NCBI GenBank assembly: GCA_018136815.1
Contig: CM030942.1
Coordinates: 2,007,171-2,071,170 of the forward strand
DNA: 64,000 bases
DNA from: Isochrysis galbana
Taxonomy: Eukaryota; Haptophyta; Isochrysidales; Isochrysidaceae
Direction: 5' to 3'
Position numbers and translations under genes: made by a program. Shown here in pieces: positions 1 through 10,216 of the stretch. The notes under the pieces are model-generated. The model ran no database searches. It was not told the origin of the DNA and saw only the letters and a program-made list of their open reading frames with translations. Position 1 is the first letter of the stretch. Each line of letters begins with the position of its first letter.

Positions 1-503
1 GCACCGCCGCTGCCATCGGGCTTCTCATCGGCCCGCCTCTCGCCACACCTATCATGCCTGCCGCCGCACCGATGGCTGATGTTCGCCCAGCCTCGTCCAC
101 ACTTATTGCAGACCTTCTCGATGACTTTGGCGTGCAGCAGGATGAGCAGAACAAGGCCATCCTGGCAAGGAAGGCTGCGTTGAAGCAGCGCATTCAAGAT
201 GCCGAGGCACAAGCTGCTGCTGAGGCCGAGAAGGCCGAGAAGCTCCAGGCTGAGCGGAAAGCCAAGGCTGAGGCTGCGGCTGCAGCGAGGGAGGCGAAGA
301 AGCAGGCTGATGCTGCTGCTGCTGCGCAGAGGCGCGCTGAGCGCGAAGCCAAGGAGGCGGTCGTCGCAGTCAAGGCCGGAGGGTCCGCCACCAACTCGAG
401 GAAGGAGTACGGAGAGGTGGTTCGAGTCAATAAGCAGGCGGAGCGCATTGCGGAACGTGAGGCACGTGGAGAAAGGGCTCCGAGCCTGTTTCCACAGTTT
501 TGA
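1..503 (+). CDS. 3' end of a coiled-coil protein gene (partial)
   Basis: The reading frame is open from the left edge of the window to a TGA at 501-503, so this is the C-terminal part of a longer protein or its last exon. An internal ATG at 54 is not necessarily the start. The visible product begins with an Ala/Pro-rich stretch. It continues with about 100 residues rich in Ala, Lys, Glu and Arg, with heptad-like spacing typical of a long coiled coil, and ends in a basic tail. I do not recognise the family and no enzymatic motif is visible. The frame bias (GC-rich third positions) matches the real genes downstream, which argues for a genuine gene. A 222-codon antisense frame over the same region is an Ala/Ser-rich shadow. 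Confidence 0.5.
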   Translation, partial: TAAAIGLLIGPPLATPIMPAAAPMADVRPASSTLIADLLDDFGVQQDEQNKAILARKAALKQRIQDAEAQAAAEAEKAEKLQAERKAKAEAAAAAREAKKQADAAAAAQRRAEREAKEAVVAVKAGGSATNSRKEYGEVVRVNKQAERIAEREARGERAPSLFPQF

Positions 504-693
504 GAAGACATACTAATTGGTTTGGCATGCTGCCTTGGTGCCTCAGCATGAATATCCCGCACCATTAAATCTCTACATGCAGCTACGTGCCGCCGACGCC
601 TGTTTGCATGTCTGGCGGCTTTCGCCTCTCTGTTTCTTGGCTTGTGCTTTACAGCAAGTGCAAGTATGCGGTATGCCAAATGTCCACCAACAC

Positions 694-1210
694 CTAGGGT
701 GGTCAAACAATGATTTATAACTACTAACATGTGGGGGGGGGGCTGCATTTTTTGACCGTCCCCCAAAGCCCATAAAAAACTCCCGGGGGGCTCACCTGCC
801 GCCAAGAAAAATTCCCGAGGAAAATGGTGGGTTCTACCGCCCCCCTCGCCCCCCCTCTGCACACGCGTTGGGGCTCTAACAGTAAAGAACTGACGGTCGC
901 GCCGCGGGGACGATAAGGTTATTTCGGGGCCGTTGTTTCATGACACGCGATTCCCCCGAGATCCGTCCACGCGATCAGGCGCCCGACCTTCATCTGGTGC
1001 CTAGAGCAGGGAGGGAAGTCACCCGTGGAGCACCCCAGGCACCCCACAGCGCGTGCACACGACTGCCTTGGCCACTAAATAGTCCATCCTGACCGCCCCG
1101 ACCCGCCCCTCGCAGGAATCGCCCGCGTTCGTACTCGACAACGACCTCTACCTCCTCGACGCTGGGGCCGTCGACGCGTGGCAGGCGAGCGCCAATGTCC
1201 ACAGCTCGCA
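694..1210 (+). repeat. Degenerate dispersed repeat, copy 1 (CTAGGGTGGTCAAACAA start)
   Basis: The segment begins with CTAGGGTGGTCAAACAA. It continues with GGCTGCATTTTTTGACCGT, a C/G-rich block and a segment reading CCCGACCCGCCCCTCGCAGG. The same order of blocks occurs at 29015-29570, and the opening motif recurs at 63267. This is therefore a dispersed repeat, probably a decayed transposon. A + strand frame over 1178-1576 may be a remnant of its protein, but I could not assign it to a family. Confidence 0.5.
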
Positions 1211-1714
1211 ACCAGCACGCCCGTCGAGCGGCTGCATGCTTTGGGGAAGGCTGGTGATAAGGTGGCCGGCCAGCAGCGCGCCGACTCGCGCGCCGGCATC
1301 GCGTTGGGCAAGTTCAATCACCAGGACGAGTGGCTCGAGACCAAGACCTCGACGCAGCTCGAGGCGATATTTCGCGTCGCTTGGCGAGAGGCGCGGCTCG
1401 GGCGGCGGCTGACAATGAAACGGCAGCGCATCAAGTCCGGCAAGGTCAAGCTCGAACCACGGAACGAGAAGCTGGCGGGCGTACGCCAGAAGCAAGACGC
1501 CAAGGCGTCGGAGGACGCGCGCATCGCGGCCGTGGTACCTCCTTGCGTGCTCCTACTCCTAGCGTTTTTAGGTTAAGTCGCGCGTTCAGGTATCGCCAGT
1601 GCAAGGAACCACCCCCTTCCCCTTCCTTGTGTGACGTGTGACCCTGATCTCCCCTCAGGTGTTGGCCGTTGGATTATATCGTGGCGCTGTTTTACTTCTA
1701 ATAAAGCACTCCCA

Positions 1715-4700
1715 ATTTACCTTGTCGAATGCTTTCTCCCAGTCTAGGGCGAGTAGGAGCCCCGCCCGGCTCTCCCGTCTCTTCTAGGTACGCGCGCGTT
1801 AGTTGGAGTAAAAAAAAAACTTCTTAATATTCACGCCGCGCGCGCGACTATGCACTCTAACACATGCAGCCTCGCCCGCCGCTCTCATCCCCGCTCCACC
1901 TGCCTTGCGGCCCGTCCCTCGTGCGCTACCTAGGGGCTGGGTGAATGGGGTTTCCTGCAGCAGATGGTGTGCACCGATCCCCGATAGGTTTTTCCTCCCC
2001 TTCCTCCTGTACCATCGGGCTACCGGTTTCTATGTTGTTTTCTTTTTTTAGACCTATGGGATGGGCGGAGTGTTTCCGTGCTTACGGGAGTCGAGGCAGG
2101 GCGGGTGAGTGAAGCGTCGTGCCGGCCTATGCGCGGTTACGCTAGCTTTTCCGTTAGTTGGAGTGCATTGGCTATTGCGGCCAGGTTGCCGCCTAACATC
2201 AGTGTGCCTTTATCGTTGAATGTAAAGACGGGCGCGCAAAGCTCGCGCGGGGACTTGAGCTTCGGTTTTCTCCCTTGTGAGGCTATGCTAGTGCGTGCGG
2301 TCGAGGGCTTGTCCGGGGGGGTGAGTTCTCTGGCGAGGGCCGTAAATATTGCTAAGGGTTTTCTCGATGACCGGCACGTGATGGAAAGTGTAGTTGTCAA
2401 ATTCTACTTTGTAAAAGTCACCTATTATGTACCTCCACGCTATGATGTAGAGGGCTTTGAGGCTGTCGGGTGTTGTTGTGTTCGGGTATACGAAGAGCCT
2501 GTCTTTGAGCTTTTGTGCTGTCGGTCACCGCTTCTACGGCCTGGAAGATTTGTTGTGTGGAGGGGCATCTGGCGAGGTGTGTCGAGTTTTCGCGATGTTT
2601 TTTACATAATCTGCATTTCGCCGTGGTCGCCGTGGCGAATCGGTTTCGTGTGCCTAGCCTCCTATGAGTGATGTGTTTAAAGTGGGGGTGTTTGTCCGTG
2701 TGCTTGAGCATCGGGTGTGTGTATAGTTTTGCCACGTGGATCCACTCATCCCGGGTCAAGTCTAGTTTACGGGTCCACTTTTCTCGGGCCGGTTGCGGTT
2801 TGTCGCTGGGGCCACCCACTAGGTATTCGCTCGTGATGTCGGATACGGTGATTTGGTCAAGTTGTATCTTGCCGTTAAGCGCGTATTCGTCTGCTAAGGG
2901 GTACTCTAGGTGCTTCGGGCCTTTGAGCCCGCTTTCCCATCTGGCCGGCGTGTGGAATAGTGTCTCTTCTCCCGGCATAGCTACGTCAGTGGTGCCAGTG
3001 GTCTCTCCCAGGTAGTTGGTGTTAGTATATTTCCATATGTTGTTCATTTTAGTGATGTATTTATCCTCTTCAGACACTTTGATTTCTCTTGTCTCGTTTT
3101 CCGGACGAGTCTCGTCTCTAGTTCTCTCCGGTTGCGCCTTTGCGGCTGGCTGTTGTGGCGTCGGGCTAGCCTGCGCTTCGTCTAGGAGCCTCAAGGCGTG
3201 TCGAACTATATGTTCCCACGAGTTTAAGAATTCTTGTTTGTTCACTCGCGCTCCCGCGTGAGAGAAGGTTTCGGGGAGATGGTTCATGTATTGTTCGCAG
3301 TCCTCCCGGGTGTACGGCTCGGTGAAGTTGGGGTCCTTGAAGACGTTGTGCACGACGTGTGCGTTCAGTGATTCCCATAGGCTGACCCAAGCGGGGCGGG
3401 TGATCGGTGGAGGATCATGACGGTTGTGCCATAACGGCTGTGAGAGCGCCCCTTCTCTGGAGAGAAGAGATCGGTCTATCCTCAGCGCCCTGAAGTTAGT
3501 TAGGGCGTCTTTCCAGAATGCCGGCAGCGCTGGGTTCCCTCGGATGCTCCGCGTGAGCATCTTAGGGGGGGTCGTAGAGAGGACGGCCCCACGGCCTAGC
3601 CCGGTCCGGCAGAACCATGCATCGAGAGCGTGTTTCCATAGGGCTCTCCTCGCGTTGAGATAGTTTAGTATCCATTTGGCTTGGAGGATGTCGTTTTCTA
3701 TGTCGGAATCTTGGTCCTGTGAGGCGTGGGCGGAGGTGACCTTGGTCAGCGTTGGGTGTGTGGAGTCAATGGGTGAGGGGGTCTTGTCAATGTTATCCCC
3801 ACGGGGGGCGTGCGCGCGTGCTTCGTGTGTGTGGTGAGGTGTGCATGAGGGTCTTACTCTGACACGTATGTTGCTTGCTGCATTGAGGTGTGTGTTGTGC
3901 CCATAGGGGCCACCCGGCCACGGGCCGCGCTGCCGGAGCAGCGCGGCCCTTGCCAGGGCGAGAGGGGCCTCTGCCATAAGGCATGCCCAATGGAGGGGTG
4001 GCTGCATGAGCCTGGCACTGGTGGGGTGCTGCCAGCAGCCTGCTGCCCCCCATGGGGGAGGCCAGCATGGCTGCCATGTGTGGTGTGGCCGGGGCCACGG
4101 GCCGTGTGGCACGACCGGAGTCGCACGCACCTGCTCGGCCTCGGTGGGCGGACGCGGCCGCTTCGTCAGCGGCTGCTCCATGGGCACTGGGGGGGCGCCC
4201 TCGGTGGGGGGCCCGAAGGAGAGGGGAGTCGCGTCGGCGCGCTCCATCGCGTCTAAGTATAAACTTAGCAGTTGCGTTAGTTGGAGTGGGTGTGTGGCTT
4301 CACCTATGACCTATGAGCCGTTCGAGCACGAAGCCCAGATGATCTTTGGATATCATGTGTCCTATAACTACAATCAGCATGTTGGCTGTCGGTTAGTGAT
4401 TAGTATCTTCGTCGCTACATAGCAATATTTTATAGTCACTTTGCAGCAAGGTTATCGGCCTATAATTTCTCGGGTCACGTGTGTCACCTTTTTTGTATAC
4501 GGAGAATGATTTCCCCCTCCCTCATTGTTATGCTGTTACTTGAGCACAGTTGGCCCCTATCCATCGCTAGGGCTTGAGTATTCTCAAGAAATCGCGCCTG
4601 TGACTAGCTCTTCAAAGCTTTTATAGAATTCTGCCGGTAGGGCGTCAGGTCTATGGTCCCGCGCTTTTGCCCGCTCCTATCTCTTTAATGGGCCTCTGTA

Positions 4701-4720
4701 GTTCCTCCATCGTGATTCCA
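1715..4720 (-). mobile_element. LINE-type retrotransposon, rearranged and internally deleted copy
   Basis: This block reads on the minus strand and is collinear in pieces with the longer LINE at 16320-21205. From 4256 down to about 3700 it holds the 5' leader region. It then jumps directly to the C-terminal part of the RT protein (3700-2137) and a 3' UTR (about 2040-1810). Two stray RT-core pieces, at 1715-1808 and 4278-4720, match the region just after the catalytic ALDWEKAFD motif of the other copy and the segment around LPAEIY. The endonuclease and most of the RT are missing, so this copy cannot be autonomous. Confidence 0.75.
2418..4247 (-). pseudogene. LINE ORF: leader fused by deletion to the RT C-terminal region
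   Basis: One 609-codon frame runs through, but it is a deletion fusion. The first ~170 residues are Pro/His-rich leader sequence shared with the copy at 20145-21270. The rest matches the C-terminal region that follows the RT domain, starting near LNYLNARRALWKHALDAWF. A zinc-knuckle-like CRLC...HLARC motif lies near the end. The conserved tail continues in another frame at 2137-2400, so there is a frameshift close to the end. No RT catalytic motif is present. It is not expected to encode a working enzyme. Confidence 0.75.
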
Positions 4721-5094
4721 AGGACCACAAGGAGACGAACTTCTTTTTGGCGCGCAGGAAGTGGCTGCGCTGGCCGGCCATCACGCGAGGGCTGACGCGG
4801 CGCGACGAAGGCACCTACGCCTGGGATATGCGCGAAAGATTGCAACCCTCGCTCACCACGCGCGCGCGCAAGACGCAAGACTGGCTTTTTGGAGCTCATT
4901 CGAACGACAGTTTTAGTACGAATGATTCTCGACATTTTGCTCTTTGACCACGGGAAGAGCAATTAGCATTTTTAGCGCACCCATCTATCATCCAAGGGCC
5001 TCCTCACAGCATGAGCACTTTCTGGTTAGAGACCTTTTTGGCGTGCGACGTCTTTCTTTGTGTGAAAGTGCGCCCCCCTTCTCCATCATCTCAC

Positions 5095-6685
5095 TCACTC
5101 CGCATCAATAGCAAGAGCGAAGCTCGACTGACGTCGGGCTGTGACGAGGACGTCGTCCGCCGGGTCGAGGGCAAGTGCTCGGTCGTACGCATTCACGGCC
5201 TCAAGGAAGCGTTTCAGACCATGGAGTGCAGCAGCGCGTCGAGCATGCCCTTTTGGCCATTCCGGCCGTAGCTCGACACAACGATTCGCGTCCATTAAGG
5301 CTCGATCGTACGCGCCGAGAGCGGTGAGGGCCCCCGACCGATTGGAGAAGAGGACGCCGTTGTGTGGGTCAAGCTCAGCCGCCTGCGAGTACAAATTTGC
5401 GGCATCCGCATATCGACCCTCGCGAAAGACAGCGTTACCCTCCGCCTTCAGCTGCTCCACAAGTCGTTCCCGGTCGGCTGAGGCTGCAGCGCGGCGTGCT
5501 TCCGCCTCCTTTGCCTCTTCAGCGGCCGCTACAGCTTCGACAGCCAAACGTTCCTCAACCTCAGCTCGTACTTGCTCTTCTAGAGCCGCACGCTCAGCTG
5601 CTGCAGCCGCTTGAACCGCCACCCTCTCTTCTTCTTCTGCTGCAGTGCGCAAGCTCGACTCAATGGCACGCTGCTCAGCGGCCTCTTCTTCTTGAGCACG
5701 CATTGCCTCCTCACGCAACCTGCGTTCCTCTCGCGATCTATGCTCTTCAGCCATTCGATAGCGAACTCCGGCGTTGTCGACACGTGGTGCGTTTGGAGCA
5801 CTCGTAGTAGTCCCGATGCCTGCTCCGGGTCCGCTCCCGCCTATTGCTGTCGACATCTTTTTCTCCGCGAGTTCACGTGCAGCTGCTGAGACGCCCCCTG
5901 CCAATTTGGCTGCCGCGCCGAAGAGTGCACCGAAAGGGGGCTTCTCTTCAGGTGGCAACAGTCTAACTACTGCATCGAACCCGTTCCGCTTTGCGATAGT
6001 CTGTGCGCTTTCGCCCGCGCGCGTCCGGGTGTTGGGCTTGGCCCCTGCATTCAAAAGCTCCTGAACAACAGAGGGCGAATTCGCGCGTGCTGCAGCAATG
6101 AGAGCGTTTGAGCCATCATCAGCTCGATACCCTTCAGGATGAACCCGCGATTCGAGTGCGTCTCTCACGACCGCGATATCCCCTAGTGCTGAGGCTTCGT
6201 ACAGCCTCCGTGCGGCCGCCAGCTTTGCTGACACGTCCGTCAATGCCTGGTTCATCTGTGCATTAGCAGGATCCAATCGCAGTCCGCTCTCGAAGGCCGC
6301 AGCCGAGTCGGCATACCTGAGTACAGAGACCAGGTGAAATAAGTATGATATTTGGAAAAGCGCCGTCCCCGCATGCAACCCGGCAAATCCGCTGCAGGGA
6401 GCGAGTCAAAAGAATTGTACGCACTGGTCACCTTCCTAGCCCGTAGAGTGCTGCCGCCTTGCGTGAGTAGCCCTTGGCCCACTCCGGCTGGAGCGCAACG
6501 ACTCGCTCGGCGTCGGCGAGAGCTTCCGTGTACGAGCCGAGGCTGGTATATGCGCCCGAACGGTTGGAAAAGAGCACAGCATTGTGCGGGTCCAACTTGA
6601 TGGCGGCACTAAAGTGATGTGCAGCCTGCTCGTACCTTCCCTCCTTGAAGGCAGCGTTTCCCGCCTCCTTGTGCCCTTCGGCCAT
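5095..6685 (-). CDS. TPR-ankyrin-coiled coil-TPR protein, Hsp70/Hsp90 co-chaperone-like
   Basis: There are two exons, 6685-6432 and 6316-5095, with a GT-AG intron at 6431-6317 that joins GLGR to YADS in frame (491 aa). Residues 1-118 form a TPR domain, 120-190 two or three ankyrin-like repeats, about 270-360 a Glu/Ala/Arg-rich coiled coil, and about 365-491 a second TPR domain. Each TPR block keeps the carboxylate-clamp pattern of STI1/Hop-type proteins: Lys and Asn in helix A (HKEAGN, LKAEGN), Asn in SNRSGA, and Lys/Arg in KGYSRK and KGHARR. Binding of EEVD tails of Hsp70/Hsp90 is inferred from this. The ATG at 6685 is preferred over a GTG 21 bases upstream. A purine-rich tract (+ strand) lies directly upstream of the start. 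The TPR-ANK-CC-TPR order is not the classical Hop layout, so it is not called STI1. Confidence 0.85.
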
Positions 6686-6702
6686 GCAAAGCGGCCGGCT
6701 TG

Positions 6703-6880
6703 GCACGGAAGGGCGGGAAGGGGAGGAAGGGAAGAGGACGGAAGGGAGGGGAGGGCAGGGGAGGGGAGGGGAGGGCGGGCGGGAAACCGGGAGCGAGCGA
6801 GCGAGCGAGCGAGAGAGAGGGCGGGGGGAAGGGGCGGTCCGGGGGGGGGGGGAAGAGGGGGAAGAGGGGGAAGGCTTGTC
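6703..6880. repeat. Polypurine (G/A) low-complexity tract upstream of the TPR gene
   Basis: The + strand is almost entirely G and A over most of this stretch, with AGCG/GAGC runs and a G-run near 6841. It begins within 20 bases of the start codon of the minus-strand TPR gene, so in that gene's sense it is a polypyrimidine 5' leader or promoter tract. Confidence 0.6.
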
Positions 6881-6918
6881 AGTGTCCTGCGCAGCTCGGC
6901 GCCACCCGTTAAAACTTA

Positions 6919-7254
6919 CAAGTTACTCAAACAAAAAATAGTCGCGTTCACTTTTTTTAGTGGGGTCCCAGAGTCCCACACAGTGTTTCGAGCTGGTCGC
7001 CCGGGTGAAGAGAATGAGTCGGCATGGTCGCCCCCATTGGCCAAGTGCGCGTTTCGGGTGGGTCACACCGTCACACCCCCCACCCCCCCACCCCCCACCC
7101 CGCGCACGCACGCGCACGCGCTCTTCGCTCTTCTCTCTTCTCGTCTCTTCCCGCTGTTGTAAGTTGAGTCTGGTTGTTTCGCCCCAGTCGCAGTCGCCCC
7201 TCACTTTAGTGTTTTTCCCGGTCGCGGTCGACTATTTTTTGTTTGAGTAACTTG
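6919..7254. mobile_element. 336-bp MITE with 26-bp perfect terminal inverted repeats, TA duplication
   Basis: Positions 6919-6944 (starting CAAGTTACTC, ending ATAGTCG) are the exact reverse complement of 7229-7254. TA flanks both ends (6917-6918 and 7255-7256), which fits a TA target-site duplication as in Tc1/mariner-type elements. There is no coding capacity inside. The interior has homopolymer C runs and a CG-rich alternating stretch. Confidence 0.8.
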
Positions 7255-7335
7255 TATAGCGCCGTAGGAGATCTTGGTAGCTAGCATCCGTAGCCACATG
7301 CACACCCCACGGGGGGGGGGGGGGACACCTTCCGC
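7255..7335 (-). repeat. Fragment of a dispersed repeat (GCTAGCATCCCTAGCCACAT family)
   Basis: The segment AGCTAGCATCCGTAGCCACATGCAC followed by a G-run resembles 32580-32745 (same orientation) and the reverse of 43230-43410. Only about 80 bases are recognisable. Confidence 0.4.
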
Positions 7336-8070
7336 GCCGCCGAAGCGCGACAAGTAGACAAGTAGCAAGTAGCGCCAATGCGCCAATTCACAATTGAATC
7401 GAATGCTCAATATGTGAGAGATGAGTCGAGAGAGATAGGCCATCAAAAAGTTTTTGAAGACGGGTTTAGTTGAAAGTATTAAATATCCGCAAAGATTTGC
7501 TGAGTAAACATGAGAGCGAAGAGCGAGGAAGGCGAGGAGAGATAGTCAAGTTCCGATGCGAACGAATGAGTTTGAGAGGAAGTACTACGCGCCCTTGAAT
7601 GTCTTGCCGGAAAAGATCTTTTGCGATCGCCAAGTCTACGATGACTTTGCGCATTTTTTGCTCGAGTCCTACCTGATTGAAAGCGGAGAATACGAGGGCA
7701 CGAGGGCACGTACCTTGGTTGTGGCTCTATTCATAGCTATCGCCCTGGCACCATCATGGTGACCAGGGCGGCCGAAAGGAGAGAGAGCGAAGCCATCGCT
7801 CGCGCTCTCTCCAGAACAGAACCGGATAAAATTCCTCTTATAATTCTCCCACACCACTATCACACGCACATTCACAGTAACACGTAGATAACTAACGTAA
7901 CGGGATACGCGAAGAAAGGGGGTTGAGCATGGGAGAAAGAGAGGAAAGAAAAGGAAAGAAGAGAGGAGGCCCGTCGCCTCTCCTCACGTGAAGAGAGAGG
8001 TGAGAGGAGATCTCGCAGGACTTAGAAAGTAAACGTTGGAGAGGGCGGAGGGGCATCCGTAACACCCCCT
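7336..8070. other. Intergenic region with no recognised gene
   Basis: AT-richer sequence than its surroundings. A 68-codon frame at 7556-7762 (+) has a fairly protein-like start (KYYAPLNVLPEKIF) and could be a transposon relic, but I cannot assign it. Purine-rich stretches lie at 7910-8010. Nothing else can be supported. Confidence 0.4.
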
Positions 8071-8467
8071 CCTAAACGGAGCAAGGGGTGCGACGTTTAC
8101 ATTTACTCCTGCCGTGGATCGAGAGAGTGCTGACTATCGGAGCGTATGCCACCGTTTTCCGAGCGACGCGGTCTGCCAGGGTCCTCCAGAAAGAGTTGAT
8201 TGCCTCATCGTCGACCAGCGGCACTCCTAAGATCGTCGCGTGTTCGCCCGCCTTTAGCCACTTGAAACGCTTGAAATCCTCGGGGGGGCTTTTGCGTCGG
8301 AACGATCCCATCTTGAGTCCCTCACATTTGTTTTCATTGGGCTTTCCGCACGTCGCCTTTGCGTATCGGTCGACCCATTTTAAGGAGCGGCGCAGGTCGT
8401 AGTAGCTGCGGACCAAGAGCTGGGTGTCGTCTGCGAACTGAGTGATTTTGAGTTCGGCGCCGTTGAT

Positions 8468-9412
8468 CAAGGCTAGGGCCAAGGTAAGGCAGTTACCTAG
8501 GTAACTTAGTTAACTGCCACTAACTGCCCCTAGAGTGGCGCCACGTAGTTACTAACTGCCTCGCGCTGCGCCCGAAGGCCCGTTAACTGAGTTAACTACT
8601 ACTTCAGCACTCGAGGCGCAACGGCCCGCTGGCTGCTCCTCGCGCGTTGCATCACGTGCGCGTTTGCCTGCGCGACTTTGCCCGCCAAGTCAACTGTAGC
8701 ATTGTCATCCCCTCCCTCTTGTGCCGCTTGCCGCGCCACAAGCCTCGCCGCAGCGGCAGCTTCGGCCATTTCCGCAGCTTGTAGCAGCTTTCTTTGCCGC
8801 CTCCTCCTCCTTCTCGATTCGCTTGGCTTCAGCTACCGCCTCCAGCTGGGCGATCCGAGTTTTCTCGCGCTCCTTGAAGTCGGCGATCATGTCTTCGCAG
8901 GCCGCGAGGTGCTCCATGGGCTCCCAGGTGTTGTCGCGCGTGTCGTAGCCCTTCACTTCCACTTCACAAGCCACTGGGTCACGCCCTTGGCCTTGCGCTC
9001 ATGAATGATCTTCTCTGGCTCATAAGTATCGTGGCCTGCGGCGCCGTCGAAAGCGCTGCTCGGGGTGCGCTTCGTCTGCCCGCCTTGGGCCTGCAGTGGC
9101 CGTGTTGCCGCCGCCGACGCTGCCTTATTCTTTCCGTTGGCTTTCTTGGGCGCCATCCCCTTTTGCGACCAGCGACACCGTGCGCCTGTGCGACCGCGCG
9201 ATCGCGCCTTCGTAAGGATTTAGTATGCTTATAAGAAACTATAAAAATATACCCCCGCGGAGGGCGGAGCCCGGGCCAAGCAGTTAACTGCCGGACTAAC
9301 TGCCTCCTCGAGCCCCAACCAGTTAACTTAACTGGTCCTCTTAGAGGTTAGAGGCAATAACTGCCACTCTCCAAAAGCAGCAGTTACTTGTTACTTGCAA
9401 TCCCTAGCCTTG
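8468..9412 (-). mobile_element. hAT-like DNA transposon, 945 bp, 8-bp target duplication
   Basis: The ends are perfect 11-bp inverted repeats, CAAGGCTAGGG at 8468-8478 and CCCTAGCCTTG at 9402-9412. They are flanked by the exact 8-bp duplication CCGTTGAT at 8460-8467 and 9413-9420. Eight-base duplications with CA(A/G)GG-type termini are hallmarks of the hAT superfamily. Both subterminal regions hold many copies of the motif AGTTAACTGCC and variants, as expected for transposase-binding arrays. The interior carries a broken chromodomain gene. No transposase catalytic domain is visible, so the element is probably non-autonomous or internally deleted. Confidence 0.85.
8705..9156 (-). pseudogene. 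Chromodomain protein gene inside the hAT-like element, frameshifted
   Basis: The minus strand begins with a Lys/Ala-rich segment at 9156. It then reads TYEPEKIIHERKAKG...QWLVKWK, the first half of a chromodomain, and hits a stop at 8953. Shifting frame restores KGYDTRDNTWEPMEHL and the C-terminal helix ACEDMIADF, followed by an Ala/Glu coiled coil to 8705. The break is a 4-base insertion (TGAA, within TGGAAGTGAAGGG near 8953-8957). The aromatic cage residues Tyr, Trp and Trp are all present across the two halves. In other organisms chromodomains steer transposons to methylated H3K9 chromatin; here that role is inference. Confidence 0.75.
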
Positions 9413-9545
9413 CCGTTGATAATGATGCCTTCAATGTTTTCATCGTTGTTTATGGCTCTGGTGAGTGCATCCGCCGTCAGGAGGAATGCTAGCGGAGAGA
9501 GTGGGCAGCCTTGCGGGACACCCCTCGCTATGTTCTATGTTGGCG

Positions 9546-9715
9546 AAGAGGAGGAAGAGGAGCTAGAGAACATCCCTCGCGAGAACGCCTACGACATGAC
9601 ATTCGCCGAGATTGATGAGGTTATGGGGCTGCCTCGAGCCATAGTGTGTCGATTCATGAAGAGGAACAAGTGGCGCATTGTACCGCATCGTCGTGACGCT
9701 ATTTTTGACAGTTAA
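9546..9715 (+). other. Short ORF tail with helix-turn-helix-like look, unassigned
   Basis: A + strand frame ends at 9715. It has an acidic run followed by YDMTFAEIDEVMGLPRAI and a basic end, which looks like a helix-turn-helix segment of a transposase. The upstream part of the same frame is antisense LINE sequence, so only this tail could be coding. Assignment is not possible from sequence alone. Confidence 0.2.
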
Positions 9716-10216
9716 TAGAGTGCCCGTTTTATTTTGACCCGCGTGCTGCAAGTAGTTTTAGATTTTAGTTAACACCCTCGTCTAAAGTGCCTCATCAAGC
9801 CAGCATGTACCCTCTCTACAGCCTAGCCTTCTATGGAGTGTCTTTCCTTCTCTAGGCGCCACCCTTGCTTCCCAAAGGCTCTCTCACATCTTAGTTTTGG
9901 AACGGAGGTAGTACATAGCATTCTCGCCGCGTGCGCAGCCTTGGCCCCACCACTCTCACGCACGCATTCTACACCATATTTTCTCCCAGTAGGTAGTCCA
10001 AACATTAGTGCGCATTCCTCCGTCGCTTTACCGTCGCTTTATCAAACAAATAGAGACGAAAGGGCCAACCCAGTATGTCGCTGCGCGGGTGCGCTGTGGA
10101 GAGCGCGAAGTGGACCTCGAGCACTCGTCGAGCAAGTAGCTGTAGCTCAAAGACCCTCATGCATCCTATGGCCCTTAAGATCATGAGTTGTGAAGTGGCG
10201 CGCGCCTTGCCATTCT
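9716..10216. other. Intergenic region, nothing recognised
   Basis: About 500 bases separate the LINE fragment from the 3' end of the kinase gene. I see no conserved motif, RNA gene or repeat. Confidence 0.5.

Larger units (their letters stand above)
8072..9545 (-). mobile_element. LINE reverse-transcriptase fragment interrupted by a hAT-like element
   Basis: On the minus strand, 9545-9421 encodes GVPQGCPLSPLAFLL and ALTRAIN motifs. 8467-8072 continues with ELKITQFADDTQLLV, the RT catalytic Asp-Asp block, and the downstream region. Removing 8468-9420 restores a gap-free alignment, codon for codon, with the LINE copy at 16320-21205. The fragment is truncated at both ends. Confidence 0.8.

Noticed and set aside
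194..862. 222-codon antisense frame opposite the first gene
   Set aside because: Its composition (Ala/Ser runs) is the mirror of the coiled-coil gene on the other strand and the N-terminal half lies in a repeat.
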